Assembly (NCBI GenBank): GCA_034439735.1
Contig: JAWXAX010000216.1
Location: forward strand, 1 to 37,364
From: Rhodothermales bacterium
GTDB lineage: Bacteria > Bacteroidota > Rhodothermia > Rhodothermales > JAHQVL01
Direction: 5' to 3'
DNA length: 37,364 nt
Shown here: positions 33,473 to 37,364 of the stretch, piece after piece
How positions within the stretch are numbered: the stretch's first letter is position 1
Layout of the letters: each line of letters starts with the position of its first letter
Made by a program: the position numbers and the translations under genes
Notes under the pieces: model-generated
Database searches by the model: none
Seen by the model: only the letters and a program-made list of their open reading frames with translations
What the model was told of the DNA's origin: nothing

Positions 33473-33507
33473 AAAAGGGCGCCGGCCATGGAGGCTGGCG
33501 CCCTTTT
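33473..33507 (+). terminator. rho-independent terminator of the envelope operon
   Basis: AAAAGGGCGCCGGCC (33473-33487) pairs with GGCTGGCGCCCTTTT (33493-33507) over 15 positions with one G-T pair and a 5-base loop. It lies 17 bp after the second skp stop, and the 3' arm ends in four T. The A/T ends make it work in both directions. Confidence 0.85.
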
Positions 33508-33602
33508 CCCATTGATGGCAATTCGTAGCCCGGTGGTGAGGCTGTATATTGCCGCGTCCAGATCACCCACGCCGGCTCCGTGCCGCCGTAGTCCTTTCGC
33601 CG

Positions 33603-34436
33603 ATGAGCACCGAGACCGCTACCCTCCAGAACCTGCAATCGCGCCGGGTTACGACCCAGACGCTCCAGGAAATGCGTGTCCAGAACATCCCGATCGCGAT
33701 GCTCACGGCGTACGACTTCACGTTCGCCCGCATCCTGGATCAGGCCGGCGTGGATGTGCTGCTGGTCGGGGACTCGGCTTCCAATGTGATGGCCGGCCAC
33801 GAAACTACGCTGCCGATCACACTGGATCAGATGATCTATCATGCCCAGTGTGTCGTGCGTGGTGTTGAACGGGTGCTGGTGGTGGTCGATCTACCGTTTG
33901 GCTCCTATCAGGGCAATACAAAAGTCGCCCTCCAATCCGCGATCCGGGTGATGAAGGAGTCCGGCGGCCACGCGATCAAGCTGGAGGGCGGCGCCCCTGT
34001 CGCCTCGATGATTCGTCGCATCATCAACGCCGGCATCCCGGTGATGGGCCATCTGGGGCTCACCCCGCAGAGTATCTACCAGTTTGGCACCTACAAGGCA
34101 CGCGCTCGGGACAACGAGGAAGCAGACCGGTTGCGTGACGACGCCCTGCTCCTACAAGATGCCGGCTGCTTCGCCATCGTGCTCGAAAAAATCCCGGCCG
34201 GCCTTGCCGCCGAAGTCACGGAATCCCTGCGCATCCCGACGATCGGCATCGGCGCCGGCGCCCGGTGCAGCGGCCAGGTGCTGGTAATGCACGACATGCT
34301 GGGCCTGTCTACCGACTTTAACCCACGCTTCGTCCGCCGCTATGCGGAGCTGGGCGGGGTGGTCACCGACGCGGTTCGGGCCTATGTGGATGACGTCCGC
34401 GGCCGGCAGTTTCCGGATGCGTCGGAGAGTTATTGA
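33603..34436 (+). CDS. panB: 3-methyl-2-oxobutanoate hydroxymethyltransferase
   Basis: Transfers a hydroxymethyl group from methylene-tetrahydrofolate to 2-oxoisovalerate, giving ketopantoate for pantothenate and CoA, in the cytosol. 277 residues from ATG 33603. Metal and substrate residues are seen in [61 protein letters not shown] and [16 protein letters not shown], all standard. The frame opens at 33549, but the added residues are not family-like. The operon terminator lies upstream, so it likely has its own promoter. surE follows 56 bp later. No panC or panD is nearby. Confidence 0.97.
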   Translation: MSTETATLQNLQSRRVTTQTLQEMRVQNIPIAMLTAYDFTFARILDQAGVDVLLVGDSASNVMAGHETTLPITLDQMIYHAQCVVRGVERVLVVVDLPFGSYQGNTKVALQSAIRVMKESGGHAIKLEGGAPVASMIRRIINAGIPVMGHLGLTPQSIYQFGTYKARARDNEEADRLRDDALLLQDAGCFAIVLEKIPAGLAAEVTESLRIPTIGIGAGARCSGQVLVMHDMLGLSTDFNPRFVRRYAELGGVVTDAVRAYVDDVRGRQFPDASESY

Positions 34437-34437
34437 T

Positions 34438-34467
34438 TGGTTGTCAAGGTGCTGGTTGGCAAGTTGC
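34438..34467. repeat. 15-bp direct repeat between panB and surE
   Basis: TGGTTGTCAAGGTGC (34438-34452) is followed at once by TGGTTGGCAAGTTGC (34453-34467), 13 of 15 bases identical. A third, weaker unit (aggattgcatgttagc) may follow. It fills most of the gap before surE. Confidence 0.65.
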
Positions 34468-34492
34468 AGGATTGCATGTTAGCAGGGAAGCG

Positions 34493-35266
34493 ATGAAGAA
34501 TGAGCCACTGATATTAATCACGAACGATGACGGGATCGATGCGCATGGGATCCGGATGTTGGCTGGCGCCATGCGGGGGCTCGGGACGTTGTACGTGGTG
34601 GCGCCGCGGGAGGAGCAGAGTGGGGTGTCGCACGCGATCACGATCCGGCAGCCGGTGCGTATCATCAAGCGGGACTATGTGATCGAGGGCGAGACGATCG
34701 AGGCGTATGCCGTGACGGGGACGCCGGCGGATTGTGTCAAGATGGCCATCGATCACATCCTGCCCCGGAGGCCAGACCTCGTCGTGAGCGGCATCAACCA
34801 GGGGCCTAACGCGGCGGTCAACATTCTGTACTCCGGCACGGTGAGCGCAGCCCTCGAGGCGTCGGTCCTCGGATTGGATGCGATTGCGTTTTCGCTTAAT
34901 GCGTGGACGGGCGGTCGTTTCGAGCCGGCTGCCCGATATGCCCGCCGCATCGCTGAAACGACGCTGCTCAAGAAGCTGCCGCCGGGCATCCTGCTAAATG
35001 TCAACGTCCCGGATCTGCCGTACGACGAGATCAAAGGCATCACGATCACCTCTCAGGCAAAATCGCGCTGGGAGGCGTCGTTTGTGGAGCACCGCGACCC
35101 GTTCGACCGCCCGTATTACTGGATTGCCGGCAACTTCGTCAACCTAGACACCGGCGATCACACGGACCTCGCGGCGCTCGAAGCCGGCTACGTGTCCGTC
35201 ACGCCTGTCCATTCGGACCTCACCGCCCACGCCTTTGTCGAACACATGAAGGCGTGGAAACTGTAG
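34493..35266 (+). CDS. surE: 5'/3'-nucleotidase SurE
   Basis: Metal-dependent nucleotidase that removes phosphate from nucleoside monophosphates, linked to stationary-phase survival, in the cytosol. 257 residues from ATG 34493. The family start ILITNDDGIDAHGI is at about residues 7-20, with metal ligands Asp12/Asp13. VVAPREEQSGVSHAITI follows, then TPADCVKMAI and VVSGINQGPNAAVNILYSGTVSAALEA. The frame is open to 34433 and overlaps panB, but ATG 34493 matches the family N-terminus; a gggaag sequence precedes it. A small hairpin with six T follows the stop. Confidence 0.97.
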   Translation: MKNEPLILITNDDGIDAHGIRMLAGAMRGLGTLYVVAPREEQSGVSHAITIRQPVRIIKRDYVIEGETIEAYAVTGTPADCVKMAIDHILPRRPDLVVSGINQGPNAAVNILYSGTVSAALEASVLGLDAIAFSLNAWTGGRFEPAARYARRIAETTLLKKLPPGILLNVNVPDLPYDEIKGITITSQAKSRWEASFVEHRDPFDRPYYWIAGNFVNLDTGDHTDLAALEAGYVSVTPVHSDLTAHAFVEHMKAWKL

Positions 35267-35270
35267 CGAA

Positions 35271-35290
35271 GCGCCTCATGCGCGTTTTTT
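35271..35290 (+). terminator. possible weak terminator after surE
   Basis: GCGC (35271-35274), a 5-base loop and GCGC (35280-35283) are followed closely by six T (35285-35290), four bases after the surE stop. The stem is short, so termination may be partial. Confidence 0.4.
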
Positions 35291-35316
35291 AATCCCGAAC
35301 ATCAACTCCAATCGTC

Positions 35317-36237
35317 ATGATTCCACGGTTTACGGCGCTGCTCGGCTGCATTTTCCTTTTTGGATCGCTGACGGCCCTGGCGCAGGACACCAGTAGCCAC
35401 AAACAGGCCGCGATCGAGTTGCTGGAGGTAAGCCGGGCCGAGCAGAACATCCTCGACACGATCGACATGATGCTGCAAGTTCAGCTCGAACAAAACCCGA
35501 TGATGGCGCAATTCGAGGACATCCTGCGCGATTACATCTCGACCCACATGGCCTGGTCCGGACTGGAGGACGAATACGCGCAGATCTACATGGACGCGTT
35601 TTCGGAGCAGGAGTTGAGAGACATTACTACCTATTATCGCACGGAAACTGGACAGAAAGCGGCCAGCTTGATGCCGTCGCTGATGCAGCAGGGGGCGATG
35701 ATCGGGCAGCGGAAGATGATGGAGAATGAGGCCGAGCTGGAAGAGCGTATCATGGCTCGGTTTGATGAACTGAGCGCCGCCAATGGCGACGATGGTTTGG
35801 AGGGTGGGATGGACGAATTTGCCCCTGCGCAGATGCTCGAGCCCGACTCGACAGGCGCCATCTTCCGGTCAGCCAATCTCTGGCCGGAGGACTCGATCGG
35901 GTTGGGACAGGCGATTTCGGAGGTTGCGCCACTGGTCTTCCGCCTGACGGACGGCATCTACCAGGTCTTCCCGGAAAATTTCGGCGAAGCACAGGCCATT
36001 ACGCTGTTTACCGACGAAGCTGGCCTCATCCGCGAAATGCGGTTCGACTACGACGCGAGTTATGTAATCGACGAGATGAAGGGGACCTACGACACGATGT
36101 TCGGCCGGCCGGCGATCTACCTCGAAGGCGCGGACGCCGATCGGTTTTACTGGGAGGATGGGGCGACGCGGTTCGAGCTGGTCCTCGACAAGTCGCTCGG
36201 AGCCGGGTCGATCTATGCGTTGATCAGGAATCGGTAG
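35317..36237 (+). CDS. DUF2059 domain secreted protein
   Basis: 306 residues from ATG 35317. Signal peptide ends in LTALAQ (about residue 23). The DUF2059 domain fills about residues 55-130, with AWSGLEDEYAQIYMDAFSEQELRDITTYYRTETGQKAASLMPSLMQQG as its core (pieces YMDAFSEQELRDI and YYRTETGQKA). DUF2059 has no known function. A C-terminal part (about 170-306) with FGEAQAITLFTDEAGLIREMRFDY and GATRFELVLDKS looks like a separate beta-rich domain I do not recognise. Its stop lies 22 bp from the converging argH. It may share the panB-surE transcript or have its own promoter. Confidence 0.85.
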   Translation: MIPRFTALLGCIFLFGSLTALAQDTSSHKQAAIELLEVSRAEQNILDTIDMMLQVQLEQNPMMAQFEDILRDYISTHMAWSGLEDEYAQIYMDAFSEQELRDITTYYRTETGQKAASLMPSLMQQGAMIGQRKMMENEAELEERIMARFDELSAANGDDGLEGGMDEFAPAQMLEPDSTGAIFRSANLWPEDSIGLGQAISEVAPLVFRLTDGIYQVFPENFGEAQAITLFTDEAGLIREMRFDYDASYVIDEMKGTYDTMFGRPAIYLEGADADRFYWEDGATRFELVLDKSLGAGSIYALIRNR

Positions 36238-36259
36238 GCCAGTGCCGCGGGTCTGGCAC

Positions 36260-37364
36260 CTATCCGGCGACCCAGCTCGTAAACTGGTTGATCTGCGTAC
36301 GGACGGCCTCGGTGGCCAGCCGGCCGGGGAAGCCGGCGGTGCGGTAGGCGTCGAGCGCGCGGTCCAGGTCGATGTCGCGGAGCTGGCTGACCTCTTTCGC
36401 GGCCTCGCGGTACGCGTCGCGGAAGGGCATGCCGGCGGCCACCTTTTCGAGCGCGGCGGCCGTCGCGAAAAGTTCGCTTGACGTGGCGCGGCGCATGGCG
36501 TCGACGTCGAACTCGACTCCGGGAAGCAGCTGACGCATGGCGTCGAGCGCGTCGGCGGTGACGGCCTCGCTGCGCATGGTGGCCTCCTTGGTGAGTTGGA
36601 GGTCGCGGTGGTACCCCGAGGGCATGTTGGCCGGCAGGGTGAGCAGCACCTGCATTTCAGCAATTATCCGGTGGTAGCTGGCGCGGATGAGTTCGAGCAC
36701 GTCGGGGTTTTGCTTCTGGGGCATGATGCTGGAGCCCGTACAAAAAGCGGCCGGCAGTTTCACAAACGCAAACTCGGCCGTGTTATACAGCACAAGATCA
36801 CTGGCCATCCGGTTGAGCGTGGCGGCGAGTTGGACGAAGGCGTGCACGACGTGGAGTTCGAGCTTGCCGCGCGAGAGCTGCACGGCGGTGACGTGGGTCT
36901 GGATGGTTGAAAACCCCATGGCCTCGGCGGTGAATGCGCGGGGAAGGTCCAGGTACGGTACCCCGTAGCCGGCGGCGCTGCCGAGGGGGGAGGTGTCGAT
37001 CTGGTCGAACCCGGATTTCAAGGCCGCGAGGTCGGATACAAGCAGCTCCGCATATCCCATCGCCCAGAGGCCGGCCGTGGTGGGCATGGCGCGCTGTAGG
37101 TGGGTGTAGCCCGGCATGATAGAGCGGGCGTGGCGATCGCCGAGGTCGCAAAGAGACAGCGCGAGGTCGGCTGCGCCGGAGGCGACCTCCCGTACGCGGT
37201 CTTTTATGTAGAGCCGCAGGGCCGTGAGCACCTGGTCGTTGCGGGAGCGTCCGGTGTGGATGCGTTTGCCGGTGTCGCCGAGGCGTTTGACGAGTTCGCC
37301 TTCGAGGACCGTGTGGCAGTCCTCATCCTCCAGGCGGACGACCAGCTCGCCGTCGACGGCGAGC
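36260..37364 (-). CDS. argH: argininosuccinate lyase, partial (5' end beyond right edge)
   Basis: Splits argininosuccinate into arginine and fumarate, the last step of arginine synthesis, in the cytosol. The frame runs to the right edge without a start, so the N-terminus (about 90-100 residues) is missing. Visible from the edge: LEDEDCHTVLEGELVKRLGD then TGKRIHTGRSRNDQV, the ArgH substrate region. Next come GYTHLQRAMPTTAG and the fumarate-lyase signature GSSIMPQKQNPDVLEL with the flexible catalytic loop. The C-terminus ends FTSWVAG. The sequence looks intact and functional. It converges on the DUF2059 gene. Confidence 0.97.
   Translation of the reverse strand, partial: LAVDGELVVRLEDEDCHTVLEGELVKRLGDTGKRIHTGRSRNDQVLTALRLYIKDRVREVASGAADLALSLCDLGDRHARSIMPGYTHLQRAMPTTAGLWAMGYAELLVSDLAALKSGFDQIDTSPLGSAAGYGVPYLDLPRAFTAEAMGFSTIQTHVTAVQLSRGKLELHVVHAFVQLAATLNRMASDLVLYNTAEFAFVKLPAAFCTGSSIMPQKQNPDVLELIRASYHRIIAEMQVLLTLPANMPSGYHRDLQLTKEATMRSEAVTADALDAMRQLLPGVEFDVDAMRRATSSELFATAAALEKVAAGMPFRDAYREAAKEVSQLRDIDLDRALDAYRTAGFPGRLATEAVRTQINQFTSWVAG

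Overview
The window (37.4 kb, GC-rich) looks like a chromosomal segment of a Bacteroidota-related bacterium, most likely of the Rhodothermia / Rhodothermales type. The clues are a C-terminal type IX secretion (Por) sorting domain on a DUF1501 protein, paired DUF1800/DUF1501 genes, a BamA-Skp-Skp cluster, a TonB-dependent receptor, WG-repeat lipoproteins, a DUF2851 protein, and few clear Shine-Dalgarno sites. No phage, IS element, CRISPR array, rRNA or tRNA was found. The assignment is an inference from gene content, not from a marker-gene comparison.

Layout. 1-2228 (-): 5' part of a DUF4175-like membrane/coiled-coil protein, running off the left edge. 2460-3731 (+): glgC, divergent from it. 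3854-6512 (+): a small lipoprotein and a TonB-dependent receptor. 6529-10364 (-): pyrF, DUF2851 protein, ABM-fold monooxygenase-like protein and HDOD protein. 10547-12571 (+): a large acyl-CoA dehydrogenase. 12563-12866: a nested inverted-repeat (foldback) element filling the convergent gap. 12868-18463 (-): a four-gene block DUF1800, DUF1501-T9SS, WG lipoprotein, WG lipoprotein. 18464-19070: non-coding, with a serS terminator. 19071-25759 (-): TPR protein, secreted YRGGSF-type protein, acyl-CoA thioesterase, small outer-membrane protein, RmlD-like reductase and serS, with a 14-bp tandem repeat array just before serS. 25884-33455 (+): dxr, rseP, uppS, bamA, skp, skp, closed by a strong terminator. 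33603-36237 (+): panB, surE and a DUF2059 protein. 36260-37364 (-): argH, cut by the right edge.

How the genes fit together. The dxr-rseP-uppS-bamA-skp-skp run is an envelope-building cluster: isoprenoid precursor, undecaprenyl carrier, outer-membrane protein insertion and chaperones, plus the site-2 protease that links to envelope stress. The DUF1800-DUF1501-WG-WG block is a possible exported or surface system of unknown function and is the best candidate here for something undescribed. The rest is mostly housekeeping: glycogen precursor, pyrimidine, pantothenate, arginine, seryl-tRNA and fatty-acid metabolism.

A recurring theme is short tandem or inverted repeats at gene edges: 15-bp units at 1-60, heptamers in the foldback element at 12563-12866, 14-bp units at 20355-20452, 12-bp units at 21954-22001, and 15-bp units at 34438-34467.
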